A DNA stretch of 64,000 nucleotides from NCBI GenBank assembly GCA_016508695.1, contig VNKQ01000011.1, positions 868,001 through 932,000 of the forward strand, written 5' to 3'. The notes beneath the pieces are model-generated. The model did not search any database, was not told the DNA's origin, and saw nothing but the letters and a program-made list of their open reading frames with translations. Of the stretch, positions 10,518 through 21,957 are shown in pieces (the stretch's first letter is position 1; every line of letters begins with the position of its first letter). The DNA is from Hyphodiscus hymeniophilus (lineage: Eukaryota; Ascomycota; Leotiomycetes; Helotiales; Hyphodiscaceae). The translations under genes and the position numbers were made by a program.

Positions 10518-11661
10518 ATGAAGGATCCTTTTCCCATCCCACCATTACCGTGGCTCAGTAAAGCTGTGCAGCCTTTCGCAGACTATGTCCACTTTACGAC
10601 ACTTCCCCTGCACATTCATGAAGTTGTTGGTTCGTTTCTCGGATACACTTTCATTCATCTCGTCCTCGCACCGGTCATCTCGAAACGGTTATTCCCAGTC
10701 AAGTACGCCAAGTTGTCCAAAGAGAGGAAGATCAATTGGGACGTCCATGTGGTTTCTCTGTGCCAGAGCGTGGTCATCAATTCCCTCGCTTTGTGGGTGA
10801 TGTGGACAGATGAAGAACGGAAAGGCATGGATTGGCAGCAGCGAGTTTGGGGTTATACTGGAGGGGCTGGGATGATTCAGGGTCTTGCGACCGGATACTT
10901 TATATGGGACTTAGTGATATCACTCGCGAACGCGAAGCTCTTTGGACCCGGCATGCTTGCTCATGCCGTGAGTGCGCTCGTTGTCTTCTCGTTTGGATTT
11001 GTAAGTATTTCAGACCCGAGCTAGATGAGTACGTTGCTGACAGGCTTTCCTACAGAGACCGTTTGTCAATTTCTACGGCTGCACATTCATCCTCTATGAG
11101 CTTTCAACTCCATTCCTGAATTTCCACTGGTTCTTTGACAAATTGGATATGACCGGATCAAAGGCGCAACTCTACAATGGGATCTTGCTCCTGTTCATGT
11201 TCTTCTCTTGCCGCCTTGTTTGGGGCACCTACCAATCTGTACGCGTCTACCAAGACGTTTGGGCAGCACTTCACCACCAACCGGCGGCTGCATCTATCCA
11301 TCCCGATACATTGAGCAACAACACCATGGCAGCACATGAGGCCGCAGCGGGGAAGAGCGCGGCCCCCATTCATGATGGCATCATGCAATTCGCAGGCGAA
11401 GAATTTGTTCCACTTTGGCTGGCTTTTACATACCTTGGTAGCAACATCGTCTTGAACACGTTAAACTTCTACTGGTTTGGCAAGATGATCGAAACAGTGC
11501 GGAAGAGATTCCAACCGCCGAAGGAAACCAGACGAAAGGAGAAAGCCATTGCTACTAGAAGTACTGGCGCAAATGGGAGTGTAAAGATTGGTATTGACGA
11601 GACCGAGGTTCGTCGACGAAAGGTTGTGAACGATGAGCATGAGGTTCCCCCAGCTACCTGA
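10518..11661 (+). CDS. TLC-domain (TRAM/LAG1/CLN8) membrane protein
   Basis: Predicted 362 aa multi-pass protein. Exon 1 is 10518-11000; a 55-nt intron (GTAAGT...TACAG) leads to exon 2, 11056-11661, phase 0. The TLC pattern is visible as WDVHVVSLCQSVVINSLALW (His in the first helices), then YFIWDLVISL, HAVSALVVFSFGF, FILYELSTPFLNFHWFFDKL and a last helix LWLAFTYLGSNIVLNTLNFYW. The tail is basic and hydrophilic. The ELSTPFLN segment is characteristic of the TMEM56/TLCD4 side of the family, not of ceramide synthases, so a role in ER lipid handling is more likely than N-acyl transfer. The insert between helices (about residues 240-285) is Ala/His-rich and probably loops out. Confidence 0.85.
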
Positions 11662-13001
11662 GCACAAGGCGTAAGATAGGTTAGTATGTGACGTATTGGT
11701 GGATTTTCGGTTTGGCGTACAGGTGTAACTGGTTATGGGAAGTGGCTGAGATGTATACAAACCCCTAACACTTTTCTCTCCCTGATTATCGGGTCTACAT
11801 ATGAATACATATTTAACGACGGAAAGTTTCTGGCCATTTATTGATGACTGCGTGCAGGCTATCAGCAATCACAAGATGGACGAAATCCTAATTGCCCATG
11901 AACCATCCAAACATTTCGGCGAGTCGGGAGCAACGTCTATCTTACTGTGAAATGCTCATTCAGGAATGGTCTGAACTCACTCAAAGGTATTAGCAAGTCT
12001 AATTCTGACTGTCCAAACAATTCCAATGATCTGGATAACGAGGATCGAGATTGTCCTGGACAGCCTTACGAATTGTAATACATTCATGGGAACTTATAAT
12101 CCAAGGTTCGCCTCCCTTTTGTCCAAGCAAAGCTTAGCAGATCTTCGCGCTGTCCTCACAACTTCGTTGTCCTAAGAGCCAACAAAGTAGAAACTATTCA
12201 GAGTACGCCGTAAGGGTGCCTGTCACAGCTGTGAGGTGTTAGAATGGGAAGGGTAGAGAAAGCACGGGATGATTCAGAGAATGTGGACGAGATGAACAGA
12301 GTCGCAAGACCAGCGGTAATGAAAGTTGAGTGTGTGAGATATATGTTGGTCATTGAACTGGAGAGTTGAAGTTGGACTTACGATGACTTGAGGTATCCGA
12401 ACTGGATGAGATGCTTCGAACGAGGGAATCAAAGACTCGAGGGACCTTTCCCCAGCTTTATACTTATCGTGTTTACCTCCAGCCGTCATGGCTTCCCAAT
12501 GCAGTGGCTTCAACCTCCGATTCTTGACAAATACACACCCTCCAGTTGTCGAACAATCCATTATCCATTTTTGTCAAAGAGTCAGGGTAGCACGATATCC
12601 CCGCCAAGAGCCGCGTCTAACAGAGCAGAACGGTGTTCCTATTCACTTGGGAATTGTTCTCTTATATTTAATGATAGAATGATCTACTAACATTGGCAGA
12701 TAGCTCTGTGGTCGAGCTTTTCTGAGGGTAATACTTTACGTATGGAGTTAGTGTGATGCTGAATATACATTACGCGGCTCGGAACAAGTGTGATTTCTTG
12801 TCACCAGTAACAACATCCGTGTACTGATCATACATTATGGAGGTAGGTATTCTATATACTCGTACCATAACAAAACCGCCAACGATGAAAGAACACATGG
12901 TCTCATGACAAATGGATTTGAAAACTCCTTCGCCGAATCCATACCCGTCCAACCTTAGCCCCCCTACAGTAGTGCTCCAGCCCAAAGCCCAATGATCTCT
13001 A
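11662..13001. other. Intergenic between convergent TLC and CENP-C genes
   Basis: About 1.3 kb. Apart from the two 3' UTRs I recognise nothing. A 95-codon minus-strand frame (12274-12561) was considered and rejected. Confidence 0.5.
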
Positions 13002-15045
13002 CTATTCCTCTTCCTCCACTCTGGCTTCCTCCACCTCGCAGCCTTGCGAAAAGAATATCCGAGCTGGCTTGGTGCCATCGTTAAAGATGCTGTAGAAGTT
13101 TGCTGCACAAATTAGTTCATGTTCAATACACATGCAAAGGGAACTAACCTCTCGGAACCTGCCACATGCCTCCATGGCTGATCCTAAACGGATCTCCACC
13201 ATTGATTGTGACCTGCACTCTTCCAGTATACACGAAGAACACCATTTGCATCTTCCTCGAATTCTTCGGCTTCTTCATACCACCAACAGGAACATCCATC
13301 ATCCCAGCCCCAAAGAATGGAATTGAAAGGCACTTTGCAAATTTGAAGCTAGCTCCAGCGACATCTTTGGTGATAATAGCAGCAGATGACCAAGCTACCT
13401 CCTGTTCTTCCTCAGCTACCTCGGCTCCAACCTCATCAAATGGATCCCATTGTCGAACTTCGTTGTATATACGACCAGGATTGCCTTCCCATGGTTCCGC
13501 TTCATCGTCGTCCGTGTGTGCTGAGGCTGGGGGTTTCTTTCCCTTCTTGCTTGGCTTGTGATATGTTCTTTTTGGGCGTGTGTCCTCCACCTCGTCCTTA
13601 CGGACAACCTCCTTGATTCTAGACACGAGGAATTTGGTCGTCCCGTCCTCAGCCTCGTCTTCTGAGTACTCAATTCGCTCATTCTTCCAATACGCAACAG
13701 GTTTAATGGAATTTCGACCGTAGCGTGATTGCTTGAAACCCGTGCCTTCAAAAGGCGTCTCACGTCGCATAATGAACAGCCCACGATTGTTCCTTGGCAA
13801 TGGCGGGCCTCGTTGTATGTCTGGTGATTCGACTTCTGAAATGGCTGCGAGTTTGGACTTCGCTGTGACGGACTTCTTCGCGGGGATGGCTTTTGTAGCC
13901 TTCGTTTTCGCGGGTCTTCCTTTCGCTACAGGTTTGGGGGCAGGTTCGGCGCCTTCGAGGGAGCGTCGCGTTCTCTTCGCTGGTCGTCCGTCCATTTCTT
14001 CCTCCACCCGAGGTTCCTTTCTTGTCTTCCCCCTGCCCTTTGCGGCCTTCTTGACTGGCTCAGAGGTCACTTCAGCTTCATCTTGAACTTCTGACTCCAG
14101 GTCCACTTCTGCTTCCGGCTCAGGCTCTGGTGTAAGTTCCTTCGCCTTTCTCTTTGGCCTACCACGTGCTTTTTTGGCTGGCTGGGGTTCAGGTTCAGGG
14201 TCCGATACAGGCTCGTTTTCTTCGATTTGTTCGACCTCTTCGTCTTCATAATCATTGACCATTTGAAATGAATCTCCTCCATCATCGAGTTGGGCAATGT
14301 TCAAAACTCCACTGTCATCATCTTCTTCGTCTTCGTCCTCGAGAGCAGACGGCTTCAGTACCGGGGGCTTTGTACCATTCGTGAGTTTGGACACCACTTT
14401 CGAGCTGGACGAGCCTGCACGTTTCTGTGGGAAGCCAGTCACTGTCGATTCTTCAACGACGGTAGCCTCAAGGTCCTCGGTAGAGAAATCGAGCTTTCTG
14501 CGAACAGGCACCGGCACGGAAGCAGTCTTGGGAGCTACAATCGAGCCACGGAGGGGCGAAGACGTGGGACCGAGCGATGGGTTTCTCCGGGCCGGTGATT
14601 GTAAGAATGTCTTTATTGGAGATTTCGAGCGCGGTGGAGGCATTCGCATACTTTGTCGTGCGTTTAGGACAGCAGTGGGTTCGGGAACTGTACCTAGACA
14701 GGATATCAGTAACTACGCACAGTCGCGGATTGATATTTCACGTACTCTCACCCATTTCCATGTCATCACTTGATATAGTTGCGTCTCCGTTTGTGTGTAT
14801 CCCGTTCGTTCTGCTGCTTCGCGCAACAGATTTCGCAGGGGATGAGAACACATGATCCATGGGTTCCAAACCATTCTCATCTCGAATTCCAGTATCTGGC
14901 AACGTGAGACCCGTTTTCCTGGGAGCGTGTTAGCTATGCGTAGATCTAAGGATAGTTGTACTTGCCTTCCTTGAACTCCAACATTGAATAAGTATTGATT
15001 CTCACGCGGTTTGCGAGTACCGCGTCCCGCTGTTTCCGGAGCCAT
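13002..15045 (-). CDS. MIF2: Centromere protein C / Mif2
   Basis: Inner-kinetochore protein that links CENP-A nucleosomes to the outer kinetochore. Model: 15045-14966, 14918-14746, 14693-13149, 13102-13002; 632 aa. The N-terminus carries the fungal Mif2 block FNVGVQGRKTGLTLPDTGIR; the middle is acidic with several GRPxK AT-hook-like basic stretches. The CENP-C motif reads RYGRNSIKPVAYWKNER, and the C-terminus is a cupin-fold dimerisation domain (VFFVYTGRVQVTINGGDPF, HGGMWQVPR, then NFYSI after the last intron). Intron 1 has a GC donor (AG|GCAAGT...CCCAG), needed to restore the conserved GRKTG. Intron 2 could instead use a GTGAGA donor 7 nt upstream, with nearly the same product. Divergent from the SDR gene. 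Confidence 0.92.
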
Positions 15046-15757
15046 TGCAAGTTGCCTTTTTTCGAAAACGCAGTTGGTATGCGTATCGTATTCGATGTTT
15101 TCTCGCCGGAATTGCGCGCTTTCAGATGCGTTGTAGGCAATTGCGCTCGTTGCAAGAATGTTGACGTGGGGCTGCCTTCCTCGCGTCCAGATGTTCAGAC
15201 GTTTGTTCAAAACACGCGCTAAGGATTCCGACCAATCGTTGTAGACAACATAAGGTGCCCCCTTTTTGCTGCGGGAGGGGCTGTGGTGATAAAATTGCCC
15301 CTACTAGCCCTACGTTGTATGTACTATTTACAACCACAACATGTCCCTCGCAAATCCCTTCTTGGTAATTCCTATTGACTGATGATCTTCTTGCCGGCCC
15401 TGGGCAACTTACCAAGCCTCCGAATGTTAACAAAAAGAAAAAGGCCAAGGCTTGCGGTGTGTGGCTGTCAAGTGTGGCTGATGAGCCTCACGATCTTCGT
15501 TTCCCCGTCCCATCTCGCAACCATTGCAAATCCATGCGGAGCCTATACAAGAGGGAGCTCTTTCAGGAAGTAAGCCAGGTTCATGAAACTGGTACCTGTG
15601 CAACCAAGCTGAAGCACATAATGGATATTGGAGAACGTTGAGGTCAATCGTGCCGAAACGGGCACGTCATGAACATCGAGTGATGACATCGATGACCTCA
15701 GAGCGTATACGGTTATTCTCCCTTCTCATTTAAATGTAAACAAACAGAAACATCAAA
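15046..15757. other. Divergent spacer, CENP-C / SDR
   Basis: About 710 nt between two start codons, so it should contain both promoters. Reading frames inside it lack recognisable domains. Confidence 0.55.
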
Positions 15758-16836
15758 ATGTTCAGCAGATTACGCACAATCAAACCCACTCTCATATCAG
15801 TCCGGATCAGTTCTGTGAAATCAACGCTGTCAGTCAGAATGGCTTCTACTGCGGCTCACAACGAGAACTTGCAGAGCCACAAGCTCTTCGATGTGTCCAA
15901 CTATTCAGCAATCGTGACTGGGGGTGGAACGGGAATCGGACTTATGCTCACTCAGACTTTGGTAGCCAACGGAGCAAAAGTCTACATTACAGGCAGGAGA
16001 AGGGAGGCTTTGGACACAGTTGTCGAGAAATACAGCACCGGTCCCGGGAAGGTCGTGGCGTAGGTGACACTTGTAAAGAACCTAAGGCTTCAGATACTAA
16101 TCAATCAGGCTCCCAGGGGATATCACAAAGAAAGAGGAGATCAAGCGTCTCGTTGCTGAGGTTGAGAAGAATGAGCCCAAAGGTATTCAACTGCTGGTTA
16201 ATAATGCGGGCATCGCGAGAGACGACAATACCAAGTACTCGGACGGATCTCCAGACTTCAAGGTACTCGCTGTTCTGAAACCATTTACTCCTCTTGTCTA
16301 ACAGCTTTCAGTCCGCTCAAGCCATCTCGGATCATCTCTGGAAATCCGAATTTTCATCCTGGGCGGACACCTTTGAAACCAACGTGACCGCTCAGTATTT
16401 CGTCGCAGCCGCCTTCCTTCCTCTCCTTTCAAAGTCGCTAGAGAGCAGCAAAGGAGCTTCACCCAGTATCGTTAATATCGCCAGTATCTCAGGCGTGATG
16501 AAGGGTAGCAGCGCTGGCCAATTCGCATATGCTTCATCAAAAGCTGCCTTCCTTCACTTGACCAGAATGCTAGCGACGACTTTCGTCGAGACCAAAATCC
16601 GAGTCAACTCGATTGCGCCTGGAGTCTTCCCATCAGAGATGACGGCTGGAGATTCTGATGAGAATCAGAAGAGCAAGATGGACAGAGAAGCATCGAACCC
16701 CAGTGGACGATTTGGGAGTGAGACGGACATGGGAGCTTGCCTCCTTCTGCTCGCTGGACCTGGAGGGGCTTTCTTGAATGGTCAAGTATTGTATCCCGAC
16801 GGAGGGAATATCTTGACATCTCCGGCTGCTACATAA
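15758..16836 (+). CDS. Short-chain dehydrogenase/reductase
   Basis: NAD(P)-dependent oxidoreductase with a Rossmann fold, predicted 326 aa. Exons 15758-16059, 16109-16262 and 16312-16836; both introns are 49 nt. Classical SDR motifs are present: TGGGTGIG (cofactor), NNAG, the catalytic Ser in NIASISGVM, and YASSK with catalytic Tyr and Lys, followed by RVNSIAPGVFPSEMT. The basic, Arg/Ser-rich first 28 residues precede a second Met (MASTAAHNE) and look like a mitochondrial presequence, or the true start is that second Met at 15839. The domain pattern resembles RhlG-like 3-oxoacyl reductases, but the substrate cannot be read from the sequence. Confidence 0.88.
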
Positions 16837-17547
16837 GTCCCATCCACCCAATCGATAGATCTTATGCTATGCAGTAGATCATGCTTTGCCGAGCGTGATG
16901 GTTTCGTTGCGGGTCTCAGGCGGCGCACGTGGCCTTTTCAATGAGCTTTTGTCAAAACATGCATTTTTAAGGCACTTTCTAAGTCATACAAATCACGAAA
17001 ACGAAACCAAGTAAGCCAGAATGACTCACCTCATGCGCCTAACATTTAAATATCCCTGGCCGCACGGCCCAAACAATAGAACATGTATCACCTGACCCAT
17101 ACCCCAAACAGGCAACAGAGGCCATCATAATCAATAACATACTAACATCAGGAATCCCGCGAAAGCAAACAATAGAATCTGAGTCACTAGTCTCTGATCA
17201 AACATAGATAAAAAGACAATAACAACTTTTGCAACCTGCTAGAATAAAGTCTCGCAGAAACTGAGAATAGCAACCTCCTATTGTCTCTCGCTTAGCAAGA
17301 GGACTCTCATTGTGTGAATGTATTGAGGCGTGAGACAATAGCAATCATGGCGCAACACATCATGTTGCCGGTTTTCATTAAAAACTTTCCTTTCCAGTTC
17401 TTTGAAACTTCTTCAGGCATATCAGACATCTTGACGTTGACCGCAAAGTTTCAATACCTTTCTCTTTCACAGACCCCATTTGAAACGTTACCAATCGCCG
17501 TCTACGCAGTCAACGCCAACGAGTTCAATTACCATCAATCCGTCAAC
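16837..17547. other. Intergenic, AT-rich, no gene recognised
   Basis: About 710 nt with many short A/T-rich tracts. The upstream frame extending the next gene to 17314 is judged 5' leader because its codons look non-coding. Confidence 0.5.
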
Positions 17548-18370
17548 ATGTCTTCACCAATCCTCATCCGAGACCCCACCAACCTCTTCAGCAAGCACGT
17601 CCAATTTCTCACGTCGTTCAATCCAGACTTCCACCTAGACGACTCGTACCAGCAAGTCCATCACCCCAGGCGGGTCGAAGGCATCTTCTCTCGCCGCTCC
17701 GCGCAGCTGCCCATCGTGGGCGAGAACAGTCCCCTCAACATGGACCCGCTGAGCTGGAGGTATCTCAACCGGCCGGAGCGCCCCTTCCATTTCATCACCA
17801 ATGGACCGCTCCGCGCCTCAATCCTCAAACTCCCGCCGCGCCCCTGGCTCGAGCGCGAGCAGAGGAAGGTACCAACGGACTATTACCTCCATCAGCAGGA
17901 GATCATGTCGGCTGAACCCGCTCCTGCTCCAGAGGAGGAGGAGGAGGAAGCTGGCGCGCCAGTTGAGGAAGTTCGTTTGGCCGGACGGCTTAAGTCCTTG
18001 GTCGAATTTATTGTGGAGAAGTTGGGTTCTGTGGTTTGGATGGTGTTGGTGATGTTGGCAGGGTTGATGTTTGTTGGGAGTTGGGTAGGTGACAAGGTGG
18101 TGGGAAAGATGGTGCGTGGGTACAAGGCGAGGGGTGGATTGAACTGGGAGATTGTGGTCATCGCATTGGTGGCCAGTCAGCTGGTGCGCCTCCTGCCTGG
18201 GTTCGAGAACGGGGTTGAGGTGGTCAGAGAGGCGGCGGCCCAGGGGGACGCCCCATTATACGTCTTGATGATTCGAAACCCGAACCAGTTCGGTAAGTCC
18301 AACTCTTTGCTGATCTTCGCAATTTGATGTTGAACATTGAGTAGTCGGCGGAGCCGTGCCCTCGGGATGA
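17548..18370 (+). CDS. Unknown protein with two C-terminal membrane segments
   Basis: Predicted 256 aa. Exon 1 is 17548-18292; a 52-nt intron (GTAAGT...GAGTAG) leads to a short exon 2, 18345-18370 (ends VGGAVPSG). I do not recognise the family. The N-terminal 125 residues are hydrophilic and Pro/Arg-rich (DPLSWRYLNRPERPFHF). A Pro-Ala-Glu stretch (APAPEEEEEEAGAPVEE) follows, then two hydrophobic helices, VWMVLVMLAGLMFVGSWVG and WEIVVIALVASQLVRLL, separated by a basic loop. The start is placed at MSSPILIRD. A longer in-frame ATG at 17314 would add 78 residues of less coding-like sequence. It could be an organelle membrane protein. Confidence 0.6.
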
Positions 18371-19171
18371 GGTACTGGTATCGAAGAGTCGCGAGACTAT
18401 AAAGAGCGTATCTCTGTGGTAGGAATCTGGACAATACTCGCGAGAGTCTAAAGGGCGTATCTTTGGGATTTATATGGGAAAGAATGGAAAATCTTTCCCG
18501 TCTTGTCTGATTCTGTGTTGTCGGAGTTGGAATAGCATCGTGGAGCATGTCCCAGTTCTCAATTTTGGGACGATTCTATGTTGACGGAGGAAGCATGGCG
18601 GGGCATGGCCCAAATGCTTTCATGATAGACACTTTGTCTTTACCGACCTCTGGTGGCCATAGGGGCTTGGCCCAGTACTTGGTTGAAATTGACCTAGCTA
18701 TGTCGAAAACACTTGCTGACCGAAGAAGTGGCGCAATCATTGAACCGAGGGAGGCTGTGACGCTTATCTGAAGGTTGTGAGAGATAAACAGCCGTCCTGG
18801 CTCAGTCATAGTAAGTGCAGAAACAGCCTTGTAATGTACTCGATCGATATAATTATGAGATATACTGCGAATGTTCGGCATTTGACTCGAGACCATCTTG
18901 ATCACAAAAGCCGAACATTGGAATAGTGAGCATATGAATTGAATGAATCAATCACCAGAACACCAGCCGTATGGCTTAGAACACTCGCAAATTTAGGGCC
19001 TGATAATGGACTTGATTGGAAGACGTTATCACATCATGATTCTATGGAGAATATGGACAACGGGAAGCGCGATGCAAGACACAAGAACTGAATGCATTAT
19101 ACAGACTCAACCCATCTCTGGAGGCGAGGTAATCAATACAACAAGGAGATGCTTCAAAGCGTCACATTCGC
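18371..19171. other. Intergenic between convergent genes, no gene recognised
   Basis: About 800 nt lying 3' of both flanking genes. Nothing beyond probable 3' UTRs is recognised. Confidence 0.55.
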
Positions 19172-20666
19172 TCAAATACCAAGTGAGAACTCAACACCAA
19201 CATCAATATCACGTGCTAGGGGATGTTAGCCTGTTTTATGAATGATGAATGGAGGTGATGCGACTTACCCATCTTCACGACCTTCGAGAATTGCACCGCC
19301 TTCTCTGCCGCATTTTGTAGATCATCAATGGAGAAGATCTTGAGACCAGACTCATTGATCAACTTGTGTGCCGCCTCCATGTTCGTTCCTTGCAATCGGG
19401 CAATAATGGGTATTCTCAAGTTCATGCTTTCCACAGTGCTAATGAGACCTTTAGCAATGGCATCACATCGTACAATACCACCGAATATGTTGACAAAGAT
19501 AGCTGTGACCTTGGGATCGCTTGTAATGAGAGTGAAAGCTTCCTTGATAGCCTGGGGAGTCGCTCCACCTCCGACATCAAGGAAATTGGCAGGCTCGCCT
19601 CCGTTCAACTTGATGATGTCCATAGTGGCCATGGCGAGACCAGCTCCGTTGACCAAGCAGCCGATATCACCTCCAAGCTTGATGAAGTTGAGGCCTGACT
19701 CAGCGGCACGGACTTCCTCGGCGTCTTCTTGACTGGTATCGCGCCACGAGAAGACCTCCTTTTGACGGAACTCAGCGTTGTCATCGAAGCCGAGCTTGGC
19801 ATCCATGGCAAGAACCTTGTGGTCGGAGGTCTCCGAAAGAGGGTTGATTTCGATTTGGGTTGCGTCCTTCTCCATAAATATCTTATACAGCTTCTGAATG
19901 GTGTCCTTTGCGTCTTCGATGCATTGTTCACTGAAACCAAGGTCGGTGGAGATTTTCCGTGCGATATCATCTGTAACTCCCTTGTGGATATCTATGTATG
20001 TGGTGTTGATAGCGTTCGGGCTCTCCTTTGCAACAGTCTCGATATCCATACCACCTTGAGATGAGGATACGATAACGGGGCCTTGGGAAGCTCGGTCCAT
20101 CAAGATGGCTAGATAGAATTCTCGGCGAGCGAACTTACGCTCGCAGATGTAGACGGAGTTGCAGAGACGGCCTTGCGCACCGGTTTGCTTTGTGACAAGC
20201 TTGTGCCCGATCATTTGCTCAGCAAACATCTTGGCCTCTGTTGGAGAGTAGATCACCCGGACACCTCCTTTCAGTCCGTTATCAAATGTGCCCTTTCCTC
20301 GTCCACCAGCAAGAACTTGTGCCTTGATCACCATATCATCTCCTTTAATTTTCGTTGCAATGGCTTCGGCCTCGGCTGCAGTCGTTGCTACGGATCCATC
20401 TGGGACACCAACTCCATACTGGCCGTTTGGTTAGCTTCGAGTGATAGAACCGTACGAAGATGTAAACCTTTCTAAGGAGATCTGCAGAGAGATACTCGTG
20501 AACGCTCAAACATCTTTTCTGTTGTGCAATACCGGCCAATCGCGATGGGGAGTAAACCTGTAGCTGTCAGTCTGTTGATCCAGGACCGATTTTTGTACAG
20601 CAAGTGTTTTACCTTACGGGACTTGAAAGCGGCCGCAAGGGGCTGGCTGCGAGCAAGCTTGAACAT
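19172..20666 (-). CDS. LSC2: Succinate-CoA ligase beta subunit, mitochondrial
   Basis: TCA-cycle enzyme subunit that converts succinyl-CoA and NDP to succinate and NTP in the mitochondrial matrix. Model: 20666-20613, 20557-20468, 20418-19269, 19215-19172; introns 55, 49 and 53 nt; 445 aa, the usual length. The basic N-terminus (MFKLARSQPLAAAFKSRK) is a mitochondrial presequence. HEYLSADLLRKYGV opens the ATP-grasp domain, followed by the nucleotide loop LAGGRGKGTF and metal/nucleotide residues in QIEINPL and AMDAKLGFDDNA. The C-terminal ligase domain has CLVNGAGLAMATMDI, NFLDVGGGA and FVNIFGGIVRCD. Exon 4 restores the conserved ending ARDIDVGVEFSLGI. Divergent from the DUF3245 gene over 268 nt. 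Confidence 0.95.
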
Positions 20667-20934
20667 CTTGACGGGAAGTGTAATTGAAGCACACAGATCC
20701 GTCACTGAGAGGAATGAGAACGCGAATTTCGGAATATATTGACGTTCAAATCTGCCTTTCGGAAGCAATCGCGGCTAGCAGAGCTCTGTTACGGCGGCCG
20801 AATTGTGCGGCATTGAGCTTTCACGTGCTCACGAGGTTTCTTGAACGACTTCACTTTCGAACTTTGGAAGTTTTGAAGAACTCATTTCACACACAACCAA
20901 CTTTTTCTAAATTCAATCTACGAAAACCGATACA
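20667..20934. promoter_or_regulatory. Compact divergent promoter, LSC2 / DUF3245
   Basis: 268 nt between divergent start codons, a likely shared promoter. No specific site is assigned. Confidence 0.45.
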
Positions 20935-21837
20935 ATGTCTACAGAAGAAGACCCCAAGCCTTTCAAAATATCTCAAGAAGACTTTGATACTGTCCAAAAC
21001 CGTATCCAACTCGCTCTCGCAAAACACGAAAACATTGTCAAGTCCTGGATCGCGTCCTCCTCCCGCAAAGAGCCAACCAAAACCCAAGAACAACTCGACG
21101 CCGAAGATGCTGCTCTGTTCCGTAATGAGCCTCCCTATCTTGGTGTCGGCGCTCTAATTCCTGCTGAATTCCTGGTCAGCGATGCTGAACGAAACAACAA
21201 ATCACTTCGCGCCAAACTCTTCCCCACCAAAGGACTGAAGGGCAGCAAGCCGAGAGATTCCGAGGAGAAGGCTGCAAGTGCTAAGAGAGCTTTGAATACA
21301 GACAGCAGTGATGAGGAAGATGGACGATCAAGTTTGGGCAAGGCGAAGAAGATGAAGACCGCCAAAGGTGAAACTGAACCGATACCTGTTGAACACCCCG
21401 CAGACAAGATCAAGCACAATGTAAACGATGAGAGTACCAAGGATGAGAAGGGAGATAATTTGGGCATCACAAAAGCTAGAAACATCGACGATGTAAGTAC
21501 CTTCCATCAAATTTCTTAACTTCCTCTCACCCTGCTTTTCCAGGCACTGGCGACCCCACCAACAACGCCAGAGAAACCCAGAATCACAACCCTGGAAATC
21601 GATCAAAACACTAAAGTTGTTGTGTCCCAAACAGAAGGAACTACTGCCAATTCGATCGAAGTCCAAGCACAAAAAGAAAAAGAAGTCAAACCCTCGAAAC
21701 CACTGAGCGAAGAAATGAGGCAGCGTTATAAGGAGAAAAGAAAGTTGAAGAAGGTATTATCGAAGCAGCAAAAGCAACAGGAGCTGCGGGATGCCAAACT
21801 TCATGTTCAAGCTGGCGAGGCGTTGGACCAGGTATGA
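20935..21837 (+). CDS. DUF3245-family protein, probably nuclear/nucleolar
   Basis: Predicted 283 aa. Exon 1 is 20935-21492; a 51-nt intron (GTAAGT...TCCAG) leads to exon 2, 21544-21837. The N-terminal domain has IVKSWIAS, the acidic turn EQLDAEDAALFRNEPPYLGV and GALIPAEFL, which I recognise as the DUF3245 signature. The middle is Ser/Asp/Glu-rich with basic clusters (GKAKKMKT) resembling nuclear localisation signals. The C-terminus is a Lys/Glu/Gln-rich helix (MRQRYKEKRKLKKVLSKQQK), likely coiled coil. Charge pattern and family suggest a role in the nucleolus or ribosome biogenesis, but this is not established here. Confidence 0.72.
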
Positions 21838-21957
21838 TAATGCGGCAAGAAAGCCGACTATGGTATTCATCAGCTGTCGTTGCGAAGATACAATCACATC
21901 ATGTCTTCAAATCTGCGATTTATAAGCTACTTCAAGTGAGACGTCTCAGTTGCAGCT

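Noticed and set aside
12274..12561. 95-codon minus-strand frame (begins MDCSTTGGCVFVKNRRLKPL) with a GTAAGT near its end
   Set aside because: No acceptor gives a plausible exon 2, and no family is recognised; it lies between two 3' ends.
14746..14753. Alternative GTGAGA donor for CENP-C intron 2
   Set aside because: Frame-compatible, but GTACGT fits the consensus better and keeps GES in the protein; it cannot be excluded without RNA data.
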